Shown: in pieces, positions 1 through 9,944 of the stretch
Position numbering within the stretch: the stretch's first letter is position 1
Layout of the letters: each line of letters opens with the position of its first letter
DNA from: Gemmatimonadota bacterium
GTDB lineage: Bacteria > Gemmatimonadota > Gemmatimonadetes > Gemmatimonadales > GWC2-71-9
Reading direction: 5' to 3'
NCBI GenBank assembly: GCA_040388535.1
Contig: JAZKBR010000001.1
Location: forward strand, 21,764-85,763
DNA: 64,000 bases
Notes under the pieces: generated by a model
The model's input: only the letters and a program-made list of their open reading frames with translations
The model's database searches: none
Told to the model about the DNA's origin: nothing
Made by a program: the position numbers and the translations under genes

Positions 1-260
1 CTCCGTTCCAGTACGAAGTATCGCCCCCTCGCTACGCTCAGGGTGACAATCCAGCAGCTCTCTTCGGTTGTGTCGCCCTGAACGAAGTGAGGGGGCAAGG
101 CTCCGTCTCACCACGAAGTATCGCCCCCTCGCTGCGCTCAGGGTGACAATCCAGCAGCTCTCTTCAGTTGTGTCGCCCTGAACGAAGTGAGGGGGCAAGG
201 CTCCGTTCCAGTACGAAGTATCGCCCCCTCGCTACGCTCAGGGTGACAATCCAGCGGCTC
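1..260. repeat. 100-bp tandem repeat, about 2.6 copies, each unit a hairpin
   Basis: Three consecutive units begin at 1, 101 and 201 with the same 100-bp period; the third diverges after about 260, just before the leucine dehydrogenase stop. Unit 2 differs from unit 1 at only a handful of positions. Inside each unit one arm (CCCCCTCGCTACGCTCAGGG in unit 1) faces a near-complementary arm (CCCTGAACGAAGTGAGGGGG), so each copy can fold into a long imperfect hairpin with G-U pairs. No spacers separate the copies, so this is not CRISPR. It could be a dispersed palindromic repeat family and may also end transcripts arriving from the minus-strand genes. No coding potential is claimed here. Confidence 0.85.
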
Positions 261-266
261 GCTAGT

Positions 267-1334
267 CTACCTGTCTCCCGCCACCCACATCTGCTTCAGC
301 GCCGCCACCGACTTGATCCGCTCCTCGGCGAGGCGATCGGCAGCCTCGTAGGTCGGCACCTTCTCGCGATCGGCGATGGCGAAGACGCGGAGCATCGTGT
401 CGTAGATCTCCTGCGCCTTCCGCTTCGCCCGCTCCATCGTCCAGCCCTGGAGTTCGCCGTAGACGTTGATGACGCCGCCGCCGTTGATGACGTAGTCGGG
501 GGCGTAGAGCATCCCCTTCTTCTCGAGTTCAACGCCGTGACGCTCTTCGCCGAGCTGGTTGTTCGCGCCACCAGCGATGATCTCGACCTTGAGCCGCGGC
601 AGCGTGTCATCGTTGATGATGCCGCCCAAGGCACAGGGCGCGAAGATGTCGGCCTTCTGGTCGTAGATCGCCTCGGGGGCCACCGCGGTCGCGCCGAGTT
701 CGTCGACGACGCGCTGGACCTTTTCCTGATCGATATCGGTGACGATCAGCTTGGCGCCTTCCTGCTTGAGGTGCGTCATCAGGTAATAGGCGACCTTGCC
801 GCACCCCTGCACCGCGATCGTCTTGCCGGCGAGGGAGTCCTTCCCCCAGCGCGCCTTGGCCGACGCCTTCATCCCCATGTACACGCCGTACGACGTAACC
901 GGCGACGGATCGCCCGAGAGATTCAGCAGGCCGGCCACGTGCTTCGTCTCGCGCTTGATGAACTCCATGTCGGTCGGCGAGGTGCCGACGTCTTCCGCAG
1001 TGATGTAGCGGCCGCCCAGCGTCTCGACGAAGCGTCCATGCGCCCGGAAAATCGACTCGCGATCGCCGCGCTTCGGATCGGCGATGATCACGGCCTTGCC
1101 GCCACCGAGATTGAGCCCGGCCACGGCCGACTTGTAGGTCATCCCGCGCGACAGCCGCAGGGCGTCCTTGATCGCCGCTTCATTGTTGGCATACTGCCAG
1201 ACACGGGTGCCGCCGAGGGCAGGGCCCAGGGTGGTGTCGTGGATGGCAATGATGCCGAAGTAGCCGCACGAGGGTTCGTGGGAGAACACCAGCTGCTCGT
1301 GTCCCCACTTCTTCATTTCGTCGAAGACGTCCAT
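267..1334 (-). CDS. Leucine dehydrogenase (Glu/Leu/Phe/Val dehydrogenase family)
   Basis: NAD-dependent oxidative deamination of leucine and other branched-chain amino acids to 2-oxo acids, reversible, cytosolic. The protein is 355 aa, normal for the family. The N-terminal substrate domain carries Lys68 (MTYKSA) and Lys80 in [10 protein letters not shown], matching the substrate-binding and catalytic lysines of Bacillus leucine dehydrogenases. The C-terminal half has the Rossmann motif GCGKVAYYL around residues 175-185. The start ATG overlaps the stop of the upstream 3-hydroxybutyryl-CoA dehydrogenase (TGATG), so the two are probably translationally coupled. The pairing suggests branched-chain amino acid or short acyl-CoA metabolism. 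Valine or phenylalanine specificity cannot be excluded from sequence alone. Confidence 0.93.
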   Translation of the reverse strand: MDVFDEMKKWGHEQLVFSHEPSCGYFGIIAIHDTTLGPALGGTRVWQYANNEAAIKDALRLSRGMTYKSAVAGLNLGGGKAVIIADPKRGDRESIFRAHGRFVETLGGRYITAEDVGTSPTDMEFIKRETKHVAGLLNLSGDPSPVTSYGVYMGMKASAKARWGKDSLAGKTIAVQGCGKVAYYLMTHLKQEGAKLIVTDIDQEKVQRVVDELGATAVAPEAIYDQKADIFAPCALGGIINDDTLPRLKVEIIAGGANNQLGEERHGVELEKKGMLYAPDYVINGGGVINVYGELQGWTMERAKRKAQEIYDTMLRVFAIADREKVPTYEAADRLAEERIKSVAALKQMWVAGDR

Positions 1335-2185
1335 CAGGCCTTCCCGTAGTCGTAGAAGCCGCGGCCGCTCTTGCGACCGAGATATCCTGCCGCCACCATC
1401 TTCTTCAGCAGCGGACAGGGACGATACTTGTCATCGCCCAACCCAGCGTGCAGCACATTCAGGATCGCCAGACAGACATCGAGGCCGATGAAGTCGGCCA
1501 GTTGCAGCGGGCCCATCGGGTGCGCCATCCCCAGCTTCATCACCGTGTCGATTGCTTCCGGAGTGGCAACTCCTTCCATCACGCAGAAGATCGCCTCGTT
1601 AATCATCGGCATCAGGACGCGATTGCTGACAAAGCCGGGGTAGTCGTTGACTTCCACTGGCGTCTTGCCGAGGGCCGCCGACAACTCCACCACCGTCTTC
1701 GTGGTCGCATCGCTCGTCGCGTGACCCCGGATCACTTCCACCAGCTGCATCACCGGCACCGGATTCATGAAATGCATCCCGATGACCTGCGCGGGGCGCT
1801 TGGTCTTCGCGGCGATTTCGGTGATCGAGATGGAGGAGGTGTTGCTGGCGAGGATGGTGTCGGGACCGCAGATGCCGTCGAGTTTCGCGAAGAGGTCGAA
1901 CTTGATGGCGGGATTCTCGCTCGCCGCCTCGACCACCAGCGCCGCATCCTTCGCGGCGTTGAGGTCGCTGCTGGTGCGAATCCTCCCTACCACCTCCGCG
2001 ACCGCCTCCGGTGCGAGCGTGCCCTTCTTGACCTGCCGCTCGAGGTTGGCCGTGACCGTGGCGACGGCCTTCGCCAGCGCCGGCTCGCTCACATCAATCA
2101 GCGCCACCTCGTGGCCGTGCTGCGCGAAGACGTGGGCGATGCCGTTGCCCATGGTGCCAGATCCGATGACTGCGACTTTTTGCAT
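1334..2185 (-). CDS. 3-hydroxybutyryl-CoA dehydrogenase
   Basis: NAD(P)-dependent interconversion of 3-hydroxybutyryl-CoA and acetoacetyl-CoA, in butanoate and fatty-acid metabolism. The 283-aa length fits the stand-alone bacterial enzyme. The dinucleotide motif GSGTMG is at residues 8-13, the substrate-binding region ASNTSS near 113-118, and the catalytic His138 sits in [15 protein letters not shown]. The C-terminal helical dimerisation domain is complete. It overlaps the leucine dehydrogenase gene by one base, and a thiolase lies upstream on the same strand, so the pair thiolase plus dehydrogenase would connect acetyl-CoA with 3-hydroxybutyryl-CoA. Assignment as hbd, fadB-like or paaH-like is a naming matter; the family is clear. 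Confidence 0.93.
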   Translation of the reverse strand: MQKVAVIGSGTMGNGIAHVFAQHGHEVALIDVSEPALAKAVATVTANLERQVKKGTLAPEAVAEVVGRIRTSSDLNAAKDAALVVEAASENPAIKFDLFAKLDGICGPDTILASNTSSISITEIAAKTKRPAQVIGMHFMNPVPVMQLVEVIRGHATSDATTKTVVELSAALGKTPVEVNDYPGFVSNRVLMPMINEAIFCVMEGVATPEAIDTVMKLGMAHPMGPLQLADFIGLDVCLAILNVLHAGLGDDKYRPCPLLKKMVAAGYLGRKSGRGFYDYGKA

Positions 2186-2215
2186 GAGATCTCAGGTTTA
2201 CGAAGTTCAGTGTTG

Positions 2216-2271
2216 GGATGATGGATGATGGATAATGGATCTCTTCATCAATGATCCATCATCCATCATCC
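2216..2271. repeat. Perfect 18-bp inverted repeat (GGATGATGGATGATGGAT) between thiolase and dehydrogenase genes
   Basis: The arm at 2216-2233 is exactly complementary to the arm at 2254-2271, with a 20-nt loop. Each arm is itself a tandem of GGATGAT-like units. It fills the 88-nt gap between the thiolase stop and the dehydrogenase start. There is no U-tract, so it is not a classical terminator, but it may stabilise or separate the two messages. A related but longer element made of the same kind of units occurs at 50299-50423. Confidence 0.8.
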
Positions 2272-2273
2272 TT

Positions 2274-3461
2274 TCAGATGCTCTCAACGCTAAGCGCAAC
2301 CGCATTCCCGCCACCAAGACACAACGTCGCCAGACCCGTCTTCGCTCCGCGATCCTTCATGGCATAGAGCAGCGTCGCGAGGACCCGTGCGCCCGAGGCG
2401 CCGATGGGGTGGCCCAGCGCGATCGCGCCGCCATTCACGTTGACCCGGTTCTCGTCCCAGCCGAGGCCGCGGCCGTCGGCGATGGCCTGCACCGCGAACG
2501 CCTCGTTGGCTTCGATCAGGTCGTAGTCATTGATCGTGGTGCCGTTCTTCTTCATCAGGTTCTGCACCGCGAGGATCGGCGCGAAGAAGAGATCCTTCGG
2601 CTCGCCGCCACTGGTCGCGTAGCCGGTGATCCGGCCGAGCGGCGCGATGTTGTGATGCTTTGCGAACGCGAGCGAGGCGACCACCAGCGCGGCGCCGCCA
2701 TCGTTGAGCCCCGGCGCGTTGCCGGCGGTGACCGTGCCGTCCTTGCGGAAGACCGGCTTCAGCTTGGCGAGGGTCTCGAGCGTCGTGTCGGCGCGGGGCG
2801 ACTCATCGGCGCTCACCGTGATCGGCCCCTTCCGGTCGGCAATCTCGACCGACACCATCTCGTGGGCGAATTTCCCCGCCGCCTGCGCCGCGACGGCGCG
2901 CTGATGCGACCGGAACGCGAAGGCATCCTGATCGGCACGACTCACACCTGCCTTCTCGGCGGTGTACTCGGCGTACTCACCCATGTGATTGTTGCCGAAC
3001 GAGTCCCAGAGGCCGTCGTGGATCATCCCGTCGACCATGGTCTGGTTGCCGGCCTTGATGCCGTTGCGATAGCCGTAGACGTAGTGCACGGCGTTCGACA
3101 TCGACTCCATGCCACCAGCCACAACGCAGGCCGCATCGCCCGCCTTGATCGCCTGGGCCGCGAGCATCACTGCCTTGAGGCCAGAGCCGCAGACCTTGTT
3201 GATCGTGAGCGCGGGGATCGTCCCCGGAAGGCCGGCGTGGATCATCGCCTGGCGCGCCGGCGCCTGACCGGCACCGCCCTGTACCACGTGACCCATGATC
3301 ACGTCATCAATCAGTGTGGGGTCGATCCCGGTGCGGCGGACCGCTTCGGCAATGGCGATGGATCCGAGACGAGTGGCTGGCAGAGAAGAAAGAGCGCCGA
3401 GGTACTTGCCGATGGGCGTCCGGCAGGCGCTGAGGATGACTGGCGTGTTCTGGTCGGACAC
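2274..3461 (-). CDS. Acetyl-CoA C-acetyltransferase (thiolase)
   Basis: Thiolase II condenses two acetyl-CoA to acetoacetyl-CoA or cleaves it. At 395 aa it has the usual length. The nucleophile Cys91 lies in [10 protein letters not shown], and the catalytic His351 ([10 protein letters not shown]) and Cys381 (CLGGGNA) complete the active site. The chosen start is GTG at 3461, preceded by AGGA eight bases upstream. It reads towards the 3-hydroxybutyryl-CoA dehydrogenase, the next enzyme in the same pathway, with an inverted repeat between them. Either biosynthetic (PhaA-like) or degradative (AtoB-like) use is possible; the sequence does not decide. Confidence 0.95.
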   Translation of the reverse strand: MSDQNTPVILSACRTPIGKYLGALSSLPATRLGSIAIAEAVRRTGIDPTLIDDVIMGHVVQGGAGQAPARQAMIHAGLPGTIPALTINKVCGSGLKAVMLAAQAIKAGDAACVVAGGMESMSNAVHYVYGYRNGIKAGNQTMVDGMIHDGLWDSFGNNHMGEYAEYTAEKAGVSRADQDAFAFRSHQRAVAAQAAGKFAHEMVSVEIADRKGPITVSADESPRADTTLETLAKLKPVFRKDGTVTAGNAPGLNDGGAALVVASLAFAKHHNIAPLGRITGYATSGGEPKDLFFAPILAVQNLMKKNGTTINDYDLIEANEAFAVQAIADGRGLGWDENRVNVNGGAIALGHPIGASGARVLATLLYAMKDRGAKTGLATLCLGGGNAVALSVESI

Positions 3462-3526
3462 TTGGCCGTTCCTGGGTAGTTAAACCGCGAGAAAGATAGA
3501 CGCGTCCACCCGCTGACGGGATCGGT

Positions 3527-4819
3527 TCAACTACCGAGCCGCTGCCTGCGGATGAAGTAGGGGATGGCGCAGGCCGCAGCAACTGCCCCAATGGCAAGGA
3601 GTTCGCCACTGGTGAGCGAGATCAGCAGGGCGACGATTGCCACCCCGGCTAGTACGGGAATCACCGGCCCGCCGGGCAGCACGAACGGCTCCTCCTCGGC
3701 CCGGATCCCCTTCCGCCGGAGCGGGATCACGCCCAGTGCGCAGACCAGGTAAATCATCAGCGTGCCCGACGCCGAGACGAGGGCGAGCACCGAGAAGGTC
3801 CCCGAAAGCGCCAGGGCGAGCGAAAGGAGGGCGTAGCAGATGATCGCGTTTGCGGGCGTCCGGCGGACGGGGTCGATCCTGCCCATCGCGGCGGGGAGCA
3901 GACCGTCTTCGCCCAGGGCTACCATGACTCGCGGCTGCGAGAGGATGTCAGCGAAGATGAAGGCGCCGGTCGCCAGGGCGATCGCTGCCAGCACCAGCGT
4001 TCCGCCGATACCGCCAATCATCGCGGTGGCGGTATCGGCAAGCGGCGAGCCCGTCGACGTAGCGAGCGCCGGACCGAGCACACCCTGCGCGACGAACTGC
4101 AAGCCGAGATAGAGCAGGGTCACACCGCCGATGCCGAAGAAGATCCCGCGCGGAATCGTGCGGGAGGGGCGAACCACCTCGCCCGCGACATTGAGCGCTC
4201 CCTCGATTCCGACGAAGGCGAAGATGAGCAGCACCGATGTCCGCCCCACGGCAACGATGCCCGGCACGGACGTCCAATGCAGATTCTCGCCCTTCACGTG
4301 AAAGAGGCCGAGTGCCACGAGGGCCACGAGCGGCAGCAGCTTGATCGCCGTGCTGATCTGGACGGCCGCAACCCCGTTGCGGACACCGCGCACATTGAGC
4401 GCCGTCGCGGCGAAGTAGACCAGCAGCAGCAATCCGATCCGCGGCACGGTGCCGGCGAAGAACGGGAAGAGCTGCGCCATCGTATCGGCGAAGAGGGCGC
4501 CTACTGCCGCGTCGGCAAACGCCCCGTTCGCAGTGAAGAGGAGCATGCCCACGAACGCTCCGGCGAAGCGGCCGAAGGCAGCGTCGGCGATGGCGTAGAG
4601 GCCACCGGTGTGCGGCACCCTGCTCCCAGCCTCGGCGAGCGAGAGCCCCACGAGTGCCATCACCAGCGCGCAGACGAGGTACGCGAGGACCGCGGCGGCG
4701 CCAAGCTCCTTCGCAGCAAGAGCCGGCAATCCGAAGATGCCGGCTCCCACCGTCACGCTTACCAGCATCAGGGCGAGAGCCCGAACGCCGATGAGACGTT
4801 CGAGCTTCGGGCCGCTCAC
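3527..4819 (-). CDS. APC-family amino acid permease
   Basis: Predicted integral membrane transporter of the amino acid/polyamine/organocation superfamily, 430 aa with about twelve hydrophobic segments. The N-terminal VTVGAGIFGLPALAAKELG stretch is the family signature in which helix 1 is broken for substrate binding. The start is GTG at 4819, overlapping the thrS stop in the arrangement GTGA, so it is probably co-transcribed and coupled with thrS. The substrate is unknown; adjacency to threonyl-tRNA synthetase makes an amino acid plausible but this is inference only. Confidence 0.88.
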   Translation of the reverse strand: MSGPKLERLIGVRALALMLVSVTVGAGIFGLPALAAKELGAAAVLAYLVCALVMALVGLSLAEAGSRVPHTGGLYAIADAAFGRFAGAFVGMLLFTANGAFADAAVGALFADTMAQLFPFFAGTVPRIGLLLLVYFAATALNVRGVRNGVAAVQISTAIKLLPLVALVALGLFHVKGENLHWTSVPGIVAVGRTSVLLIFAFVGIEGALNVAGEVVRPSRTIPRGIFFGIGGVTLLYLGLQFVAQGVLGPALATSTGSPLADTATAMIGGIGGTLVLAAIALATGAFIFADILSQPRVMVALGEDGLLPAAMGRIDPVRRTPANAIICYALLSLALALSGTFSVLALVSASGTLMIYLVCALGVIPLRRKGIRAEEEPFVLPGGPVIPVLAGVAIVALLISLTSGELLAIGAVAAACAIPYFIRRQRLGS

Positions 4820-6753
4820 GGAACCAACGACCGGCTCCGTACCTGTTCGGCCAGGCGCGCCGCAAAGTCGTCGAGCGAGACGACCTCCTGCTTGTTCCCT
4901 GCCCCGCGCACCCGCACGGCGAGACTCGCGCTGTCGGCTTCGCGCTGTCCGATCACGGCCATATAGGGCACCTTGGCGAGCTCCCCTTCACGAATGCGGT
5001 AGTTGAGTGTCTCGTGGCGATCATCAAGGTGCGCCCTGATTCCCATATCGCGCAAGCGTGCCGTGGCCGCCTCGGCCGCTGCCTGCTGCGTGTCGCTGAT
5101 GGGGATGATGCGCACCTGCTCCGGCGCGAGCCAGAGCGGGAAGGCGCCGGCGAAGTGCTCGATCAGGATCGCAATGAACCGCTCGAACGAGCCATTCACC
5201 GCGCGATGGATGATCACCGGCCGATGCTCGGAGTTGTCGTCGCCGACGTAATTGAGATCGAAGCGCTCTGGCGCGGCGTAGTCGAGCTGAATGGTGCCGA
5301 GCTGCCACTTCCGGCCGATGGCATCTTCAACATCGAAGTCGATCTTCGGGCCGTAGAAGGCGCCGTCGCCCGGCTTCATCTCGTACGCCATCCCGGTGGC
5401 CTCGAGCGCGTGCCGCAGGGCACGCTCGGCCTCGTCCCACATCTGGTCGCTGCCGATCCGCTGCTCCGGACGGGTCGCGAACTTCAGCGTCGCCTTGAGC
5501 CCGAACGTCTCATAGTACTTCATGATGAACTGCACCAGGCGGTGTACCTCGGCCTGGATGTGCCGTTCCATCAGGAAGATATGGCAGTCATCCTGCTGGA
5601 ACTGGCGCACCCGCGTCAGCCCCGAGAGTGCACCGGAGACCTCGTTTCGGTGCAACACGTCGTAGGTCGTGTAGCGCAGCGGCAGGTCGCGATACGAGTG
5701 CTTCTTCGCCTGGTAGAGCAGGTAGTGCGACGGGCAGTTCATCGGCTTGAGCGAGAAATCGTGCTCGCCAGTCTCGTTGTCGAGGACCAGGAACATGTTC
5801 TCCTTGTACTTCCCCCAATGCCCCGACATCTCCCAGAGCGCCTTGTTGAAGAGGAGTGGCGTGCGCACTTCCTGGTAGCCATCGCGCTGCAGCTCGCGCA
5901 TGAACTTGATCAGCTCGTTCATCAGTGCGCTGCCGCGATCGGTCCAGAAGGCCGCACCCGGCGCGAACGGATGGAACATGAAGAGGTCCATCTGCTTGCC
6001 GAGCACTCGATGGTCGCGCTTCTTCGCCTCGTCGAGTCGGGTGAGGTGCTGCGCCAGCTCGTCCTTCTTGAAGAAGGCGGTGCCATAGATCCGCTGCAGC
6101 ATCTGGCGGTTGGAGTCGCCCCGCCAATAGGCGCCGGCACCCGTGAGCAGCTTGAAGTGCTTGAGCTTCGCCGTGCTCGGGATGTGCGGGCCGCGGCAGA
6201 GGTCGACAAATGGCCCGTCGGTGTAGACGGTGATGGTCTCGTCGGGACCGAGTTCGGAGATACGCTCGAGCTTGAGGGGATCGTCGGCGAAGCGCTTGTT
6301 CGCTTCGTCGCGCGACACCACTTCGCGGGTAAAGGGATAGTCGGCCTCGACCACCGCGCTCATCCGCTGCTCGATTGCCTCGAGGTCTTCGGGCGTGAAC
6401 GGCCGCGGCACGGCGAAGTCGTAATAGAAGCCCTCCTCGATGGAAGGGCCGAAGCCGATCCCGGCCTCGGGAAAGAGCTCCCGGACCGCCGTCGCGAGGA
6501 TGTGGGCCGCCGAGTGCCGCAGCACCGGCAGCGACTCGGCATCGCGCTCGGTGAGGATCGCCACCGTGGCACCGTCAACGAGCGGACGACCCAGATCCTG
6601 GATCTCGCCGTTGACCCGGATCGCCACGGACGCGCGGGCGAGGCCGGCGCCGATCTGGGCGGCGAGTTCCATCCCGGTAGTCCCGGTCGCCAGCTCGCGA
6701 ACGGATCCATCAGGAAGGGTGACTCGAATCTGGCCGTCCGTGGTGGTCGCCAT
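4816..6753 (-). CDS. thrS: Threonyl-tRNA synthetase
   Basis: Class II aminoacyl-tRNA synthetase charging tRNA-Thr in the cytosol. The 645 aa match the full-length bacterial enzyme. In order, there is an N-terminal TGS domain (about 1-65), the editing domain with the HSAAHILATAV motif near residue 80 and CRGPHIPST, then the catalytic core with PMNCPSHYLLY, SGALSGLTRVRQFQQDDCHI and IHRAVNGSFERF, which hold the zinc ligands Cys, His and His, and a C-terminal anticodon-binding domain. It diverges from the gene at 6838 across an 84-nt gap. I see no T-box-like leader in so short a space. The APC permease follows with a 3-nt overlap. Confidence 0.97.
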   Translation of the reverse strand: MATTTDGQIRVTLPDGSVRELATGTTGMELAAQIGAGLARASVAIRVNGEIQDLGRPLVDGATVAILTERDAESLPVLRHSAAHILATAVRELFPEAGIGFGPSIEEGFYYDFAVPRPFTPEDLEAIEQRMSAVVEADYPFTREVVSRDEANKRFADDPLKLERISELGPDETITVYTDGPFVDLCRGPHIPSTAKLKHFKLLTGAGAYWRGDSNRQMLQRIYGTAFFKKDELAQHLTRLDEAKKRDHRVLGKQMDLFMFHPFAPGAAFWTDRGSALMNELIKFMRELQRDGYQEVRTPLLFNKALWEMSGHWGKYKENMFLVLDNETGEHDFSLKPMNCPSHYLLYQAKKHSYRDLPLRYTTYDVLHRNEVSGALSGLTRVRQFQQDDCHIFLMERHIQAEVHRLVQFIMKYYETFGLKATLKFATRPEQRIGSDQMWDEAERALRHALEATGMAYEMKPGDGAFYGPKIDFDVEDAIGRKWQLGTIQLDYAAPERFDLNYVGDDNSEHRPVIIHRAVNGSFERFIAILIEHFAGAFPLWLAPEQVRIIPISDTQQAAAEAATARLRDMGIRAHLDDRHETLNYRIREGELAKVPYMAVIGQREADSASLAVRVRGAGNKQEVVSLDDFAARLAEQVRSRSLVP

Positions 6754-6837
6754 GGCTCTGTCCTGCCTCGCAATCGGGGTCTGAAGAGGTCTGCCGCAGG
6801 CATAGGCCGGGCCGACCGAGTCTTGTAGTTTATCACC

Positions 6838-7278
6838 ATGCCACGTCTTGCTCTACGACATCGTCGCCCAGCACCCTCCACCCCGGCCACGCTCGGGGCC
6901 GTCACCCTCGGGCTGGCGGCCGGCGCGGCGGTGGGATTCCTCCTCAGCGAGTTCTTCGCCGGCACCGCCAAGCGCCTGCTCCAGGAGGTGGCCTCACCGG
7001 CGCCCGAACAGGGGTCGGTTGCCGAACTGGTGCACGACGCGCTCGCGGCCCTCGAGAATGACCTGCAGCTCCGCGAATGCCATCTCGACGTGGTGCCGGT
7101 CCGCCGCTTCGCGATCGAAATCCACGGCTGGGTCCCCGACCGCCCCTCGCGGCTCCGCGCCCAGCGTCTCGTCGCGGCCGCCGTGGCGCCGGCCGACGTG
7201 ATCAACTGCGTCCTGGTGCGGGGCGAGGACGATCTCGCTTTCGACCTGATCGACGATAGCGACGCGTTGCACGCATGA
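6838..7278 (+). CDS. Small membrane-anchored protein with a BON-like domain
   Basis: A 146-aa protein of unknown function. Residues about 18-36 form one hydrophobic segment (LGAVTLGLAAGAAVGFLLS), giving a single membrane anchor. The remaining part, from about residue 60, has the pattern of a BON domain: an amphipathic start, then IEIHGWVPDRPSRLRAQRLV and a terminal strand containing VLVRGEDD. BON domains bind phospholipid or sit on envelope proteins. The stop overlaps the valS start (ATGA), so the two are coupled. The domain call is by pattern only. Confidence 0.6.
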   Translation: MPRLALRHRRPAPSTPATLGAVTLGLAAGAAVGFLLSEFFAGTAKRLLQEVASPAPEQGSVAELVHDALAALENDLQLRECHLDVVPVRRFAIEIHGWVPDRPSRLRAQRLVAAAVAPADVINCVLVRGEDDLAFDLIDDSDALHA

Positions 7279-9944
7279 CCGAGCCGCTCGCCCCCCAGTA
7301 CGATCCGTCGGAGATCGAGGCGCCGCTCTATGCCTGGTGGCAAGAGCGGGGCTTCTATCACGTCGATGCCCACGGCACCGGCGAACCGTACGTGATCCAG
7401 ATCCCGCCGCCGAACGTGACTGCAGTGCTGCACGCCGGTCACGGACTCAACAACACGATTCAGGACGTACTGATTCGCTTCGAGCGGATGCGTGGTCGTC
7501 GCGCGCTCTGGGTGCCTGGCACCGACCACGCCGGCATTGCGACGCAAAACGTGGTGGAGAAGATCCTCGCGAAGGAAGGTCTCACGCGCTTCGATGTGGG
7601 CCGCGAAGAGTTCGTGAAGCGAGTCTGGTCCTTCGTGCATGAGACGGGTGGTCAGATCCTCGACCAGCTGAAGGCGCTCGGCGCGAGCTGCGACTGGTCG
7701 CGGACCTACTTCACACTCGACGAAGATCTCTCGCGGGCAGTGCGCGAAGTCTTCGTGCGCTTGCACGAGCAGGGGCTGATCTATCGCGGCAAGTACATCA
7801 TCAACTGGTGTCCGCGATGCCTGACCGCGCTCTCGAACGAAGAAGCCGAGAAAGAAGAGACCGACGGCCGGATCTGGCACCTCCGCTATCCGCTCGCCGA
7901 TGGCAGCGGCTCGCTGGTGGTCGCCACGACGCGCCCCGAGACAATGCTCGGCGACTCCGCTGTGGCGGTACACCCCGACGATCCGCGCTACGCCCTGCTG
8001 ATCGGCAAGCACATCCGGCTGCCGCTGGTCGACCGGATGATTCCGATTGTGGGCGATGACGCCGTCGACCCCGCGTTCGGCTCCGGTGCCGTGAAGATCA
8101 CGCCGGCGCACGACCAGACTGACTTCGAAATCGGCAAGCGGCACGATCTCGAGCAAATCAACGTGATGACGCCTGATGCGCACATCAACGAGAATGCGCC
8201 GGAGCGTTTCCGCGGCCTCGAGCGGTATGCCGCGCGCAAGGCCGTCGTCGCGGAGTTCGAGGCGGCCGGCCTGCTGGTGAAGGTCGAGCAGCATCGCCAC
8301 GCCGTGGGCCATTGCTATCGCTGTGGCACCGTGGTGGAACCGCGTCTCTCCGATCAGTGGTTCGTCAAGATGCAGCCGCTGGCCGAGCCGGCGCTTGCGG
8401 CATTTCGCGATGGCCGCATCAGCTTCATCCCGGAGCGGCAGGGCGACAACTACGCCAACTGGATGGAGAACATCCGCGACTGGTGCATCTCGCGCCAGCT
8501 CTGGTGGGGGCACCGCATTCCGGTGTGGTACTGCGAGTCGCCTGAGTGCAGCACCACGATCGTCTCACGGGAAACGCCGACGCGCTGCACCGCGTGCGGC
8601 GGCAGCGTGCGCCAGGACGAAGATGTGCTCGACACCTGGTTCTCCTCGTGGCTGGTGCCGTTGTCATCGCTCGGCTGGCCTGACCACACCGACGACCTCG
8701 CGGCGTTCTACCCCGGCACCACGCTCGTCACCGCCCCGGAGATCCTCTTCTTCTGGGTCGCGCGGATGATCATGGCCGGGCTCGAGTTCAAGGGCGAGGT
8801 GCCGTTCAAGACGGTCTACCTCCACGGCACCGTACGCGACACCCAGCATCGCAAGATGTCGAAGTCGCTTGGCAACGGCATCGACCCGCTCGAGGTGATC
8901 GATCGCTTCGGCGCGGACGCCCTGCGCTACACGATGGTGAGCGGGATGGCGGTGGGTACCGACCTGATCCTCGATCCGGCCGATCTTGAGTCTTCGTTCG
9001 CCCCCGGGCGCAACTTTGCGAACAAGCTCTGGAACATCGGGCGCTTTCTGCTGGGGCATCTGGAAGCGGGTGCTGCGCCGATCAGCAGCGTACCGGAAAG
9101 TGAACTCACGCTCGCGGATCGCTGGATTCTTGCGCGCGCCCATGAAACCATCGGGACTGCGACGCAGCACTACGAGCGCTTCCGACTCAACGATGCGGCG
9201 GCCGCGGTTTATCACTTCCTCTGGAGTGATCTCGCCGACTGGTATCTCGAGCAGGTCAAGCCACGGCTCTACGGCACGCAGCCCGGTGGCGAGACGGCGC
9301 GGGCGGTGGCGGCGCATGTCTTCAACCTCGCGTTGCGGCTGCTGCATCCGGTGATGCCGTTCGTGACCGAGACCCTCTGGAAGCGGCTGCCAGGTTCTGC
9401 CGACAACGCTTCGATCAGTGTCGCGAAGTGGCCGGTGTTGAACGATGGCCGCGAAGATGCTGCCGCCCTCGTGGACTTCGGTGCACTGCAGGCGCTGATC
9501 ACGGCAGTGCGCGTGTTGCGTGCCGACTACGCCGTGTCACCTGGTGCCACGGTGAAGGTGACGGTGGTTGATCCGAGCGAAGCGGTGCAACGCGCCATCG
9601 CTGCCGACAGTGACACGATTCGCCGGCTCGCCAAGGTGGAGCAGCTTACCGTAGGCCCGGCCCCTTCCGAGGCAGGCGGAACCCGGGTGCTCGATGACCG
9701 GACCACGATCGTGGTGCCACTGGGCGACCTCGTCGACCTCGACAAGGAGTGCGCCCGTCTGGGCAGCGAGGCCGCGAAGATGGAGCAACTGGTGCAGGCG
9801 CAGGAGAGCAAGCTTTCGAACGAGAATTTCGTGAGCCGCGCACCGGCCAACATCATCGAGAAGGAGCGGGAGAAGCTCGAGTCGTGGCGGGCACAAGCCG
9901 TCACCCTGCGAGAAAAGCGCCGGGCGCTCGGATGTGCCGACTGA
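7275..9944 (+). CDS. valS: Valyl-tRNA synthetase
   Basis: Class I synthetase charging tRNA-Val, with editing of mischarged threonine. The protein is 889 aa. The HIGH-type motif appears as HAGHGLNNT near residue 52, the CP1 editing domain occupies roughly 190-350 (TTRPETMLGDSAVAVHPDDP), and KMSKSLGNGIDP lies near residue 526. The anticodon-binding domain and a C-terminal coiled-coil arm (about 820-889, KMEQLVQAQESKLSNENFV) are typical of ValS rather than IleS. ATG at 7275 overlaps the previous stop, and the next gene begins inside its last codons. Confidence 0.97.
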   Translation: MTEPLAPQYDPSEIEAPLYAWWQERGFYHVDAHGTGEPYVIQIPPPNVTAVLHAGHGLNNTIQDVLIRFERMRGRRALWVPGTDHAGIATQNVVEKILAKEGLTRFDVGREEFVKRVWSFVHETGGQILDQLKALGASCDWSRTYFTLDEDLSRAVREVFVRLHEQGLIYRGKYIINWCPRCLTALSNEEAEKEETDGRIWHLRYPLADGSGSLVVATTRPETMLGDSAVAVHPDDPRYALLIGKHIRLPLVDRMIPIVGDDAVDPAFGSGAVKITPAHDQTDFEIGKRHDLEQINVMTPDAHINENAPERFRGLERYAARKAVVAEFEAAGLLVKVEQHRHAVGHCYRCGTVVEPRLSDQWFVKMQPLAEPALAAFRDGRISFIPERQGDNYANWMENIRDWCISRQLWWGHRIPVWYCESPECSTTIVSRETPTRCTACGGSVRQDEDVLDTWFSSWLVPLSSLGWPDHTDDLAAFYPGTTLVTAPEILFFWVARMIMAGLEFKGEVPFKTVYLHGTVRDTQHRKMSKSLGNGIDPLEVIDRFGADALRYTMVSGMAVGTDLILDPADLESSFAPGRNFANKLWNIGRFLLGHLEAGAAPISSVPESELTLADRWILARAHETIGTATQHYERFRLNDAAAAVYHFLWSDLADWYLEQVKPRLYGTQPGGETARAVAAHVFNLALRLLHPVMPFVTETLWKRLPGSADNASISVAKWPVLNDGREDAAALVDFGALQALITAVRVLRADYAVSPGATVKVTVVDPSEAVQRAIAADSDTIRRLAKVEQLTVGPAPSEAGGTRVLDDRTTIVVPLGDLVDLDKECARLGSEAAKMEQLVQAQESKLSNENFVSRAPANIIEKEREKLESWRAQAVTLREKRRALGCAD

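Noticed and set aside
1-260. CRISPR array
   Set aside because: The repeats are 100 bp long and adjacent with no spacers, and no cas genes are present.
6360-8513. A 717-codon minus-strand open frame spanning the thrS 5' part and valS
   Set aside because: It is antisense to two certain synthetase genes, has Arg/Pro/His-rich composition and no known motifs. Such frames arise from the GC-rich third positions of real genes.
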